Below, piece after piece: positions 52,307 to 60,820 of a stretch of DNA of 64,000 nt. Below the pieces are notes generated by a model. The model saw only the letters and a program-made list of their open reading frames with translations, made no database searches and was not told the DNA's origin. Positions within the stretch are counted from its first letter, which is position 1; each line of letters opens with the position of its first letter. The stretch lies in assembly GCA_964507445.1 (NCBI GenBank), contig CAZDQF010000021.1, forward strand, positions 1-64,000, given 5' to 3'. This stretch comes from GCA-2683135 sp964507445 (lineage in GTDB: Bacteria; Planctomycetota; GCA-002687715). The translations under genes were made by a program, and so were the position numbers.

Positions 52307-52681
52307 ATGTCCGACGAAACCAAGCGGAAGATCCGTGACTTGGTGCGGCAGGATCCGCACTATCCGGCCCAGGCCTACTACTTCACCCTGGAGGCCCTCA
52401 GCTACACGCTGGAGGAGCTGAAGAAGTCCGGCCACGAGGGGCACATCGACGGCGTGCAGCTGCTCTTCGGCATGCGCGACTACGGCCGCCGCCTGTTTGG
52501 CTTTCTGGGCGCCGCGGTGCTGCGTGAGTGGCGCGTCAGCGAGACCTCGGACTTCGGGGAGATCGTCTTCCGGTTGGTGGACGCGGAGCTGCTCTCGAAG
52601 CAGGAGTCGGACACGCGAGAGGACTTCGAGTCCGTGTTCGATCTCGAGGGCGCGTTCGAGGAGACGTTTCTCCACGCCTGA
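52307..52681 (+). CDS. Small conserved protein (Minf_1886 type)
   Basis: 124 residues. Pattern blocks such as DPHYPAQAYYFTLEALSYTLEEL, GVQLLFGMRDYGRRLFGFLGAAVLREW, TSDFGEIVFRLVDAELLSKQ and the acidic EDFESVFDLEGAFEETF tail match what I recall of the Minf_1886 family, found in Planctomycetes, Verrucomicrobia and relatives. It is mostly helical, lacks a signal and should be cytoplasmic. Function is unknown. It follows holB on the same strand with a gap of 77 bases. Confidence 0.8.
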   Translation: MSDETKRKIRDLVRQDPHYPAQAYYFTLEALSYTLEELKKSGHEGHIDGVQLLFGMRDYGRRLFGFLGAAVLREWRVSETSDFGEIVFRLVDAELLSKQESDTREDFESVFDLEGAFEETFLHA

Positions 52682-52712
52682 GCCCGGCGCTGCCGCCGAC
52701 CCCGGACCTGGG

Positions 52713-55166
52713 TCACTTGTCTTCCGATTCGGCGTCGGGCTTGACCGGCTCCGGGATGTCCTTGGCGATGGACGCATACTCCGGCACGCTGCCCATCTCG
52801 ATGTTGCTCATGCGCAGCGCGTGGCTGAGGGCGCGCTGCAGCTGCCGGTCCTCCAGGAAGTCGGCGGTCAGCTCCTGGCCTCGCAGGTCCGAGGCCTGAC
52901 GGCGCACCTCCCTGCGTAGGATGCGGCGGACGTCACCCTCGGGCAGGGGGGTCTCCAGCTTCTTGAACAGCTCGTCGAAGTCGGGGTACTGGGAGGCGTC
53001 CTGGTTGTCGGAGACGGCCAGCCGCTGCGTCAACTCCGGGGCCTTCTTGGCCAGGGCCTTGGCGTAGTCGCTCACCAGGTCCCCCTCCATGAGCCGCGTC
53101 CATTCCTCCACCTTCCATCCCTCGAATGTGTCCTGTTTGATCACCTCGTCGGGGAGCACGCCCCCCTTCCTGGTGACCTTGCCCTCCTTGTCTCGTTCCT
53201 TGTGGATGCTGCGACCGGAGGGGAGGTAGTAACGACCCACGGTGAGCTTGACCTCGGGCCCTGCGTCGTAACGGCCGTTCTTGTTGGCGTCCGTGTAAGG
53301 CTCGCCAGCGTCGTAGGCCCCGTTGCTGTTCCCGTCTTCGTACGCCTCGCCGTCGTCTCGTTTGCCGTTGCCGTTGGAGTCCGTGAAGGGCTCGCCCTTG
53401 TCCCACCGCCCGTTGAGGCGCTTGCGGTCGTCGAACGGTTCGCCGGCGTCCCAGCGGCCGTTCTCGTTGAGGTCCTGGTACGGCTCGCCCTCGTCACGGA
53501 ATCCGTTGCCGCGCGGTTGATCCGTGAAGCGCTCGGAGGCGCGGGAGTCCAGCTCGAAGAAGCGCTGCACGGAGCCCTTCCCGAAGGTCCGTTCCCCGAT
53601 GACCGTGGCTCGCTTGTGGTCCTGGAGAGCGCCGGAGACGATCTCGCTGGCCGACGCGGAGTAGCCGTTGGTCAGGACGATGAGGGGGCAGCGCCGCACG
53701 CGGCCGGGCTCCCGGGAGTACAGGCTCTTCTTGGGCGCGATGCGGGTGTTGCGCCCCTCCCAGTAGCAGATCTCCTGGCGGCCGTCCAAGAACTTGCCGG
53801 CCACCTCCTGGGCGGCGCGGAGGTAGCCCCCGGAGTTGTTGCGCAGGTCGAGGATGAGGGCCTTCATGCCTCGGGCCTCCATGCGGTCCAGGGCGTCCTC
53901 CAGCTCCTGCGCGGTCTTGGCGCCGAAGGTGGTCAGCTCGGCGTAGCCGATCTTCCCCGGGAGCAGGTCGTAGTTGACCGTGGGGATGCGGATCATGGCG
54001 CGGGCGATCTCGAACGTACGGACCTTGTTCCATCCCTTGCGGTAGATGTCCAGGGTCACCTTGGTGCCGGCGGGGCCCTTCAGCCGCTTGGTGATCTCGT
54101 TGAGCGGCGAGCCCATGGTGTCCCACCCGTCCACGCGGACGATGCGGTCGCCGGAGCGGAGGTCGTGGGTGTAGGCAGGGCCCGAGTAGATCGGGCGCAC
54201 GATGAAGATGCGCTGATCCTGGTCCAGGTTCACGTAGGCGCCGATCCCGCCGTAGGTGGGGTTCAGGTCGAACTCCCAGTCCGCCACCTCGGTGGCGGAG
54301 AGGAAGGTGGAGTGGGGATCAAGGGTCTGGACGAGCCCTCGCGCGGCGGCGTCGATCAGCTCCTCTCGGGTGTAGCGGTCGCCGTCCTGGTGGAGCTCCT
54401 TGACCATGAGCATGAGCTCCTGGAGCAGATCCAGTCGGGGGTCGACGCTGCCGTTCGGTGACTCCTCCCGGCTGCGGCGCACGCTCTGGAGCGCCAGCCG
54501 CTTCCACTCGTCGATCTTCAGGTGGAGCGCCGCGATGCGTCCTCTGGGAGAGGACTCGCTGCTCAGCTCCTCCAGCACGGAGCGGGCGACGTCCACCTGG
54601 CCGATGTCGGCGAGGGACAGGGCTCCGGCGACCCTGTTCTCTTCGATGCGAGACTCCATGAGGGCCTGCAGCGTGTCCCGTGCCTTCATGCGGTTGGTGT
54701 TGTCGAGGGTGTAGACGGCGCGGGCGATGGCGGCCTTCACCGAGCCGCTCATGGGCTGGTTCAGGAGGCCCGCCAGGGCGCTGCCGGCGTCCGCGTCCGC
54801 TTCCGCGGAGAGCAGGTCGCAGCAGACCTGGCGGAGCCCGTCGTCGCCGTCCGAGCGCACGATGGCCACCACCGCCTCGGCCCCCGTCCCGTCGTCCTCG
54901 CCCATCTCCATGAGGGCCCGGGCGCATCCGTACTGGACCTTGGGGGATGAGTCGCTGAGGCCCGCTCGGAGGGCCGGGACCGCCTCTTCTCCGAGCATGA
55001 CGAGCTGGTCCGTGATGCCGGTCAGGCGAGAGGCTTCGGTGGTCCGCAGCTTGCCCAGCAGGCGTTCGGCCTGGACCTCCGGGTCATCTTCCTGGCCGAC
55101 GAGAGCGGCGGACAGCAAGAACAAGCAGCCTGAGATGGTGGCGATGTGTAGGACCCGGTCCCGCAT
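52713..55166 (-). CDS. S41 family (CtpA/Prc-type) protease with HEAT-like N-terminus and inserted acidic repeats
   Basis: 817 residues from ATG 55166, with AAGGAG six bases upstream; the longer frame adds no signal. A signal peptide is followed by HEAT/Armadillo-like helices (about residues 25-215), then a PDZ domain (YGGIGAYVNLDQDQRIFIVRPIYSGPAYTHDLRSGDRIVRVDG) and the S41 core. The catalytic dyad is visible: the middle Ser of GYSASASE and the Lys in GERTFGKGSVQ, 25 residues apart. Between this Lys and the family's VGRYYLPSGRSI block lies an 85-residue insertion (residues about 554-638) of six 15-16-residue repeats of the form N-G-x-x-D-x-G-E-P-Y/F-x-D. The repeats look like calcium-binding loops. 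The protease probably acts on exported proteins, with activity perhaps tuned by calcium (inferred). Confidence 0.93.
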   Translation of the reverse strand: MRDRVLHIATISGCLFLLSAALVGQEDDPEVQAERLLGKLRTTEASRLTGITDQLVMLGEEAVPALRAGLSDSSPKVQYGCARALMEMGEDDGTGAEAVVAIVRSDGDDGLRQVCCDLLSAEADADAGSALAGLLNQPMSGSVKAAIARAVYTLDNTNRMKARDTLQALMESRIEENRVAGALSLADIGQVDVARSVLEELSSESSPRGRIAALHLKIDEWKRLALQSVRRSREESPNGSVDPRLDLLQELMLMVKELHQDGDRYTREELIDAAARGLVQTLDPHSTFLSATEVADWEFDLNPTYGGIGAYVNLDQDQRIFIVRPIYSGPAYTHDLRSGDRIVRVDGWDTMGSPLNEITKRLKGPAGTKVTLDIYRKGWNKVRTFEIARAMIRIPTVNYDLLPGKIGYAELTTFGAKTAQELEDALDRMEARGMKALILDLRNNSGGYLRAAQEVAGKFLDGRQEICYWEGRNTRIAPKKSLYSREPGRVRRCPLIVLTNGYSASASEIVSGALQDHKRATVIGERTFGKGSVQRFFELDSRASERFTDQPRGNGFRDEGEPYQDLNENGRWDAGEPFDDRKRLNGRWDKGEPFTDSNGNGKRDDGEAYEDGNSNGAYDAGEPYTDANKNGRYDAGPEVKLTVGRYYLPSGRSIHKERDKEGKVTRKGGVLPDEVIKQDTFEGWKVEEWTRLMEGDLVSDYAKALAKKAPELTQRLAVSDNQDASQYPDFDELFKKLETPLPEGDVRRILRREVRRQASDLRGQELTADFLEDRQLQRALSHALRMSNIEMGSVPEYASIAKDIPEPVKPDAESEDK
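53253..53507 (-). repeat. Six coding repeats, about 45 bp each, inside the S41 protease
   Basis: Each unit encodes N-G-x-x-D-x-G-E-x-[YF]-x-D-x-x-x; one unit is 16 residues and the last is truncated. The units differ at many third positions, so the array is old rather than freshly amplified. Confidence 0.85.
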
Positions 55167-55261
55167 GTGGCGCTCCTTCTGGATCTGCCCGACGCGGCGA
55201 GCACCGGACAGCGAGAGACATGGTAACCGCCGGAGCGGTGTCTTACTCGTCCCTCGGGGGC

Positions 55262-56266
55262 TCACTCTCCGCGCCGCGTGGAGGTCACGGGTGCGGTGGT
55301 CCTGGTCCAGAGGAAGCGCTTCTTCCTGACGAGCCGCGCGTCATGGACGCGGCGTGCCTCGGCCGCGGCGACGTATCCCCAACCGAGGGGGTGGTCGCGC
55401 CCGCCGTCTCCCTTCATGAGCACGAGGAGCCGGGCCGCCGTCTTTCCGAACCACGCGTTCACCGGCGAGCCGTCCTCGCCGTCGTTGCGAGACGCATCCA
55501 CGGGGAACCAGCCGTAACCGGGGAGGTAGACCTCGGTCCAGCGGTGGTGGATCGTGTCCTCGTACTGGTCTTCGTCGCTGCGGAGGGCCGTGGCGCCGAC
55601 GTAGCGAGCCGGCAGGCCGTTCAGCCGCGCCAGGGCGATGAAGGCGAAGTTGTATTCGCTGCAGGACCCGTGGCCGTTGCGCAGGACCCGATCCGCGGAC
55701 TCCCAGCGCCCGTCGTTGCGATAGGTCAGCCGTTCGCGCAGGTGCTCGTTGATGAGGAAGGCCAGGTGCAGCGCTCCGTCGGCTCGCCGGCCGAGAGCGG
55801 CCGCGGCGCGCCGGACCTCCGGGTCGTCCATGCCGTACCTGTCCGCCTGACGGAGGTAGACGTCCCGGATGGGGGCGGGCACCTCGTCGAGGGGCTTGAG
55901 GGCGTCCTTCTCGACCACGTGTTCCACCGCCCGGAGCCTGGCCTGGCAGCTCCAGCCGACCTCTACGGACTCTCCCGGGATGATGGACTTGATGCGGAAG
56001 ACGGCGAACCCGTTGCCGTGGGCGTCGCGGATGAGGGAGTCAGGCTCCGGGGAGAAGCGGAGTTGAGAAATGGCCTGGCGGGAGTTGTCGGCGGGGATGG
56101 CGACGCGGATCTCCACGTCCTCGAGCTTGCCCTTGCCGGAGCGGCTCTTGCAGCTGACGCTCTCGATGAACCGAACGGAACGCTCGAGGGTGGGGCCGAT
56201 CAGGCGCTCGTCGCTGGTGGGGCCGATCAGGGACAGGATCAGCAGCAGTTGGCTCATCGCGGTCAT
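55262..56266 (-). CDS. Exported transglutaminase-like protein
   Basis: 334 residues from ATG 56266; MSQLLLILSLIG starts three codons later and could be the true start, as no ribosome binding site decides. A short signal or anchor is followed by a beta-rich part and the transglutaminase-like core. The catalytic triad region is GHGSCSEYNFAFIALARLNGLPARYV (Cys), HHRWTEVYLPGYGWFPVD (His) and the Asp in VDASRND. In bacteria these act as cysteine proteases or cross-linkers on exported proteins. It precedes the S41 protease on the same strand, separated by 95 bases, so the two may be an envelope proteolysis unit. Confidence 0.87.
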   Translation of the reverse strand: MTAMSQLLLILSLIGPTSDERLIGPTLERSVRFIESVSCKSRSGKGKLEDVEIRVAIPADNSRQAISQLRFSPEPDSLIRDAHGNGFAVFRIKSIIPGESVEVGWSCQARLRAVEHVVEKDALKPLDEVPAPIRDVYLRQADRYGMDDPEVRRAAAALGRRADGALHLAFLINEHLRERLTYRNDGRWESADRVLRNGHGSCSEYNFAFIALARLNGLPARYVGATALRSDEDQYEDTIHHRWTEVYLPGYGWFPVDASRNDGEDGSPVNAWFGKTAARLLVLMKGDGGRDHPLGWGYVAAAEARRVHDARLVRKKRFLWTRTTAPVTSTRRGE

Positions 56267-56295
56267 GGTGCAAGGCCGGTGCGGAGAGGGTCAAG

Positions 56296-57603
56296 GTGGA
56301 GGCTCGGGCACAGATCGGCTACGGTCGCGCCATGTCCCATGTCCGGAAGAACCCAGGAGAGCTGCAGGTGGATCTGTTCTGCCGCGGCGTTCGGGTCGCC
56401 CAGGATCCCCGCCTGGCGGAGGATGCGAGGCCCGTGGCCCGTACCCGCGCGGGTCTCGGCTCCGGCCTTGAGATGGTGATTCCTGGCGATCTGAAGGACC
56501 TCTGGCTGAATGTGCCCGTGGAGGAGGACTTTGTCCGCGGTTCGCCCTACGAGCTCGCGCGCTCAGGGGGGCGCTGGGTGGTGACGGACACCCGGGACGG
56601 AGAAGTCTACCCCGTTCGTCTGCCTGAGGAGCCCGAGTGGTACGGGGCGAGCACGTCGGCGGGGACCACCATGCGCGAGGTGGGCGTGCTGCAGGGGACG
56701 TACCTGGGCATCTACGTCTCCAACTCCTGCATGTACTGGTACAAGGACGAGCCTCGCAATTGCCGGTTCTGCACCACCGGGTTCAACGTCGGCGTCAACG
56801 AGGTGGCGGTGAAGGACGTGCGTGACGTGGTGGAGACGGCGCGACGCGCCAAGGAGGAATCCGGCGCCACCTTCGTCCATTTCAACACCGGCTATCAGAA
56901 CGGCCGGGGGCTCGACCAGCTGGCCCCGTACGTCAAGGCGGTCAAGGAAGAGGTGGGGGCCCTGGTGGGGGTGCAGGCGGTGCCGCCCGCCTCGGAGGCG
57001 GACTTCTACAAGTACGACTGGCTGCGAGACCTGGGTTGCGACCACTTCTCCTTCTGCTTCGAGTTCTTCGACCCGGAGGCGTTCGCCAGGTGGTGTCCGG
57101 GGAAGGAGGAGACCGTCGGGCAGGAGGCGTTCTTCAGGGCCATGGAGTACTGCCAGGAGCGGATGCCTCGCGGCGCCTGCTCCGGCGAGATCATCGCCGG
57201 CGTGGAGCCCCTGGAGGCGACCCGCGCCGCCATCGACTACATCACGGACGTGGGGGCCTTTCCCACGGTCTGCATCTTCCGGCCGGTGGTGGGCTCGGAC
57301 ATGGAGCATCACCCGTCTCCGGACTACGAAGACATGGTCGACGTCATGCGCCACATGTACGTCGCGTGCCGGGCCAAGCGCATCCCCATCGGCGCGGCTC
57401 CCAATATCGAGGTGTCCCTGATCGTCAATCCGGACGACGCCCAGTACCACGTGCCCCGGACCCTCGGGTTCCACCTCGACCGGGTGCGCCTGGCCATCCT
57501 CAAGCGCCTGGCGGCTCGCCACTTCAGGAAGCAGCTGCGGCCCCGTCTCGTGAAGAGCCGCTTCGACCTCCCGGCCGCTGAGGCGTCCACGGCGATCTCA
57601 TGA
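56296..57603 (+). CDS. Radical SAM protein with a CX10CX2C cluster motif
   Basis: 435 residues from GTG 56296, which has GAGAGGG upstream; ATG 56332 is an alternative without a ribosome binding site. The iron-sulfur cluster motif is Cys145-X10-Cys156-X2-Cys159 within SNSCMYWYKDEPRNCRFC, wider than the usual CX3CX2C. Strand patterns of a TIM-type barrel follow, with FVHFNTGYQNGRGLDQL and a GACSGEIIAGVEPLEAT glycine-rich region that could bind SAM. The C-terminal part has PVVGSDMEHHPSPDYEDMVDVM. The substrate is unknown. It overlaps a 133-residue unknown gene by four bases (ATGA), indicating a functional pair. Related CX9CX2C motifs occur in Elp3, but nothing else points to tRNA modification. 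Confidence 0.88.
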   Translation: MEARAQIGYGRAMSHVRKNPGELQVDLFCRGVRVAQDPRLAEDARPVARTRAGLGSGLEMVIPGDLKDLWLNVPVEEDFVRGSPYELARSGGRWVVTDTRDGEVYPVRLPEEPEWYGASTSAGTTMREVGVLQGTYLGIYVSNSCMYWYKDEPRNCRFCTTGFNVGVNEVAVKDVRDVVETARRAKEESGATFVHFNTGYQNGRGLDQLAPYVKAVKEEVGALVGVQAVPPASEADFYKYDWLRDLGCDHFSFCFEFFDPEAFARWCPGKEETVGQEAFFRAMEYCQERMPRGACSGEIIAGVEPLEATRAAIDYITDVGAFPTVCIFRPVVGSDMEHHPSPDYEDMVDVMRHMYVACRAKRIPIGAAPNIEVSLIVNPDDAQYHVPRTLGFHLDRVRLAILKRLAARHFRKQLRPRLVKSRFDLPAAEASTAIS

Positions 57604-58001
57604 TCGTCGGTTCGGACGGCGAATCCGTGGAGGTCCGCGGGGACGGCCCGGTGGCGGAGGAGCTGGTGGACGCCCTGAGGCTGTCCGATGTCGGGTTCCA
57701 GGTAGACCCGGACCGTCATGGTCTGGACTGTCTCTGCCTGCGAAGCGGCGACGACACACCGAACCGGGCGCGGGTCAAGATCTACTCTGCCGCGCGCGGG
57801 GTCACCCTCGCGTTCGTCTACAAGGACTCCCAGGTGCCGCTCTCCACGGATCGGTTTGCCTACGGCGCGTTGGTGCTGAAGAACCGCCGCGCCTCCGGTG
57901 AGGAGCTGGTGGCTCTGATCGAGTACCTGGCGTCCGGTCTGCATCCCGAACTCCGGCCGGCAGGCTTGAAGCGCGCCTTCCCCTACGACATCCCCCGTTG
58001 A
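57600..58001 (+). CDS. Small protein of unknown function coupled to the radical SAM gene
   Basis: 133 residues, ATG overlapping the radical SAM stop. No signal peptide or membrane segment is seen. The composition is rich in Val, Leu, Arg, Asp and Gly, with two nearby cysteines (LDCLCLRSGDD) that could bind metal or form a disulfide, and an FPYDIPR C-terminus. No family was recognised. Translational coupling suggests it partners or is modified by the radical SAM enzyme; a RiPP-type precursor is unlikely given its size and lack of a short core. Confidence 0.7.
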   Translation: MIVGSDGESVEVRGDGPVAEELVDALRLSDVGFQVDPDRHGLDCLCLRSGDDTPNRARVKIYSAARGVTLAFVYKDSQVPLSTDRFAYGALVLKNRRASGEELVALIEYLASGLHPELRPAGLKRAFPYDIPR

Positions 58002-58074
58002 TCGGGGGGCCCGGTCACCTGCGGCGTTCCTCGGAGTCCGCGGACGGCGTCCGCACCACGCGGTCAGTGATGCG

Positions 58075-59619
58075 ATGGCGGTGCGCATCCTGGGTGTGGT
58101 CCTGGACGGGATCGAGGCGGTGGAAGTGACCGTCGAGGCGCGGCTCTCCGAGTCCCTGCGGGTCACGGATGTGAAGGTGGTGGGCCTGCCGGACGCCGCG
58201 GTCAAGGAGGGCATGCTCAGGGCCCGTTCCGCGGTCTGGCCGTTCTGCAACGGACGGGTGCCGCCGGCGGGCATCCTGGTGAATCTGGCCCCGGCGGATC
58301 TGCGCAAGTCGGGGAGGACCCTGGACCTCGCCCTCTCCATGGTCTACGGGGCCATGATGTTGGGGTTGGAAGACCCGACGGAGGAGGGGCTGTTGTTCCT
58401 GGGGGAGGTGGGGTTGGGTGGGGAGGTGCGGCCCGTGCGGGGAGCGCTGGCGGCGCTGATGTCCGCCCACTCCCGAGGACGGAGCGCGGTGGTGCTCCCG
58501 CGCGCGAACCTGGCCGAGGCTCGACTGGTGCGTGGCCCCAAGCTCTATCCCGTGGATGACGTGGGGGACGCGCTTCGGGTGCTCCGAGGAGAAGGGGAGT
58601 TGGACGAAGGACCGCGCGGCTTGCGCTCCGGGCCGCGGACCGCGGCCGCGGATCTGGCCGACGTGCGAGGGCAGATCGAGGCGCGGCGCGCGCTCGAGAT
58701 CGCTGCCGCCGGACGTCACAACCTGCTCATGACCGGTCCCCCGGGGGCGGGCAAGACCATGCTGGCCCGGCGCCTGCCGGGCATCCTGCCGCCCCTCACG
58801 GATGAGGCGGCCCTGGAGGTCGCCCGTGTGACGAGCGCCGTTCACGTGCTGGACCCTCGGTCGCTTCATGTGCCGCCGTTCCGCGCCCCTCACCACTCCG
58901 CATCGGTCGCAGGACTGGCCGGCGGTGGACATCCCGTGAGCCCGGGGGAGTTGTCCCGGGCCCATCGCGGCGTGCTGTTCCTGGATGAGCTGCCGGAGTT
59001 TGATCGTCGTGCGTTGGAGGTCCTCCGGGAGCCCATGGAGGAGGGGGAGGTCCACCTGACCCGCGCGGGCGGCGTCCGGACCTTCCCGGCAGAGTTCCTG
59101 CTGGTCGCGGCCATGAATCCGTGCCCTTGCGGATGGCACGGCCTGGGCGACGGTCGCTGTCGTTGCAGCCACCATGAGGTGCGGCGCTATCAGGGGCGTG
59201 TCTCCGGACCGTTGCTGGATCGGTTCGATATGCGGGTGCTGCTGCAACCCGTGCCGGCGTTCGAGCTCCTGGAGGACGACGAAGGAGAGCCCTCTGTGGT
59301 GGTCTCCCGCCGGGTGGCCGCAGCCCGTGGTCTGCAGGCGGAGCGCTGGGGCGTCGGGCGGATCAATGGGCGGGAGCCGGACGAACGGATCAGGCAGGCA
59401 AACGGGTACACGGCGGCAGCCCGACGCTTCCTTCGAGGCCTCGTCTCCCGGCATGGCCTTTCCGCCCGGGCCACCCGCCGCCTGGAGAGACTGGCCCGGA
59501 CCATCGCGGATCTGGACGGATCGGCGACAGTGCTGGAGCGTCACCTGACCGAGGCGGCGCGGTTTCGACTCGGAGGTTCCGCGGAGCGCCGGGTCGAGCG
59601 GGAATCCCCTGGGGGTTAG
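58075..59619 (+). CDS. comM: YifB/ComM family Mg-chelatase-like AAA ATPase
   Basis: 514 residues. The N-terminal ChlI-like domain has VKVVGLPDAAVKEGMLRARSAV and RTLDLALSMVYGAMMLG. The AAA+ domain has Walker A TGPPGAGKTMLARRLPGILPP and Walker B HRGVLFLDELPEF. It contains the metal-binding-like MNPCPCGWHG...RCRCSHHEV cysteine cluster and the DRFDMRV block that follows. ComM is a hexameric helicase promoting branch migration in natural transformation; yifB homologues are common in bacteria. No competence genes are nearby. Confidence 0.93.
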   Translation: MAVRILGVVLDGIEAVEVTVEARLSESLRVTDVKVVGLPDAAVKEGMLRARSAVWPFCNGRVPPAGILVNLAPADLRKSGRTLDLALSMVYGAMMLGLEDPTEEGLLFLGEVGLGGEVRPVRGALAALMSAHSRGRSAVVLPRANLAEARLVRGPKLYPVDDVGDALRVLRGEGELDEGPRGLRSGPRTAAADLADVRGQIEARRALEIAAAGRHNLLMTGPPGAGKTMLARRLPGILPPLTDEAALEVARVTSAVHVLDPRSLHVPPFRAPHHSASVAGLAGGGHPVSPGELSRAHRGVLFLDELPEFDRRALEVLREPMEEGEVHLTRAGGVRTFPAEFLLVAAMNPCPCGWHGLGDGRCRCSHHEVRRYQGRVSGPLLDRFDMRVLLQPVPAFELLEDDEGEPSVVVSRRVAAARGLQAERWGVGRINGREPDERIRQANGYTAAARRFLRGLVSRHGLSARATRRLERLARTIADLDGSATVLERHLTEAARFRLGGSAERRVERESPGG

Positions 59620-59628
59620 CATCTGGGC

Positions 59629-60108
59629 ATGAGCGACGACCTCTCCCACGTTGACGACGCCGGCCGGGCTCACATGGTGGACGTCTCCGGGAAGCCCGAG
59701 ACGCCGAGGATGGCGCGGGCAGAAGCCCGGTTGCGGTTCTCCCAAGGGGTTCGGGAGCGCGTCCTGAAGGGTGAGTTGCCCAAGGGGGCGGTGCTGGAGA
59801 CTGCTCGCCTTGCGGCGGTCACAGGAGCAAAACGTACCGCGGACCTGATCCCCCTCTGCCATCCCTTGCGGCTCTCCGATGTGGGCGTGGAGTTCCTGTC
59901 CCACGGTGAAGACGAGCTGGTGATCACTACCGAGGTGCGGGCCGTGGACCGGACCGGTGTGGAGATGGAGGCGTTGACGGCGGCTTCCGTGGCCGCTCTC
60001 ACCGTGTACGACATGGTCAAGGCCGTGGATCGAGGTATGGAGTTGATCCTGCTCCGCCTGACCCACAAGGAGGGGGGAAAGAGCGGCGTCTGGACCCGTG
60101 ACGCCTGA
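59629..60108 (+). CDS. moaC: Cyclic pyranopterin monophosphate synthase
   Basis: 159 residues, normal length. Conserved blocks are LSHVDDAGRAHMVDVSGKPETPR, KRTADLIPLCHPLRLS, VRAVDRTGVEMEALTAASVAALTVYDM and LTHKEGGKSG at the end. These include the catalytic Lys and Asp positions. It converts the GTP-derived 3',8-cyclo intermediate to cPMP, the first stage of molybdenum cofactor synthesis. No other moa gene is in the window. It starts 10 bases after comM. Confidence 0.96.
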   Translation: MSDDLSHVDDAGRAHMVDVSGKPETPRMARAEARLRFSQGVRERVLKGELPKGAVLETARLAAVTGAKRTADLIPLCHPLRLSDVGVEFLSHGEDELVITTEVRAVDRTGVEMEALTAASVAALTVYDMVKAVDRGMELILLRLTHKEGGKSGVWTRDA

Positions 60109-60331
60109 CCATCTGTCTCCGACGGCGCGAGCGGTGCCCCCGGTCGGCCCCTACCCTTTTGCTCCCAGGTGCTTGGGTCGATGTCAGCCAGCTTCGGCTG
60201 GTCGTTGACCGCCTATCCGGGGGCGTTACAGTAATCCTCGGCGCGGGGCGGAATCCGCGATCCGCCTTGGACTTGCGCCTGTCCTGTCCGAGGCGGCGCA
60301 GCCGCCATGGTCCGATAGGTGAGAGATCCCC
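60109..60331 (+). promoter_or_regulatory. Leader of accBC with hairpins and a possible promoter
   Basis: No gene. It contains CCAGC-TTCG-GCTGG (60187-60200), TTGACC / TACAGT at 60205-60231 with a rather short 15-base spacer, GGCGGA...TCCGCC (60248-60265 region) and GGCGGC-GCA-GCCGCC at 60292-60306. The last lies 25 bases ahead of the accB start and could impede initiation or act as an attenuator. Confidence 0.4.
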
Positions 60332-60817
60332 ATGGACGTGCGAGAGATCAAGAAGTTGATCAGCCTGATGAATGAGAACGGGCTGGCCCGCCTCGAGGTG
60401 GAGGAAGAAGGGAAGCGCTACCTCCTGGAGAAGGAGGGGGCTGCGTCCACCGGGGGGACCCCGGTGTTCGTGGGCGGCGCTCCCGCCGGGGTAGCGACCC
60501 CTGTCCCACCTACGGTTCCCGTCTCCCAGGCGCCGCCCGCTGAGACCGCGCCCGCGGAGGCGGCGCAGCGCCCGGAGGACACGGTCACCTTCAACTCGCC
60601 CATGGTGGGGACGTTGTACCGGGCTCCGACGCCCGACACAGAGTCCTTCGTCCAGGTGGGGGACAAGGTGGAGCCGGACTCGGTCCTCTGCCTCATCGAG
60701 GCCATGAAGGTCTTCAATGAGATCAAGGCGGAGACCTCCGGGACCATCGTGGAGACGCTCGCCGACAACGGCGAGGCCGTCGAGTACAACCAGCCTTTGT
60801 TCCTCATCAAGCCCTGA
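60332..60817 (+). CDS. accB: Biotin carboxyl carrier protein of acetyl-CoA carboxylase
   Basis: 161 residues. A helical N-terminus (REIKKLISLMNENGLARLEVEEEGKRYLL) is followed by a Pro/Ala-rich linker. The biotinyl domain carries EAMKVFNEIKAE, in which the lysine is biotinylated, and the TFNSPMVGTLYRAPTPD block that starts this domain. It carries the carboxyl group between biotin carboxylase and carboxyltransferase in malonyl-CoA synthesis. accC follows after three bases. Confidence 0.96.
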   Translation: MDVREIKKLISLMNENGLARLEVEEEGKRYLLEKEGAASTGGTPVFVGGAPAGVATPVPPTVPVSQAPPAETAPAEAAQRPEDTVTFNSPMVGTLYRAPTPDTESFVQVGDKVEPDSVLCLIEAMKVFNEIKAETSGTIVETLADNGEAVEYNQPLFLIKP

Positions 60818-60820
60818 CCG

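Noticed and set aside
58015..60066. 683-residue minus-strand open frame across comM and moaC
   Set aside because: His/Gln/Arg/Gly-rich antisense shadow of comM and moaC, which show strong family motifs.
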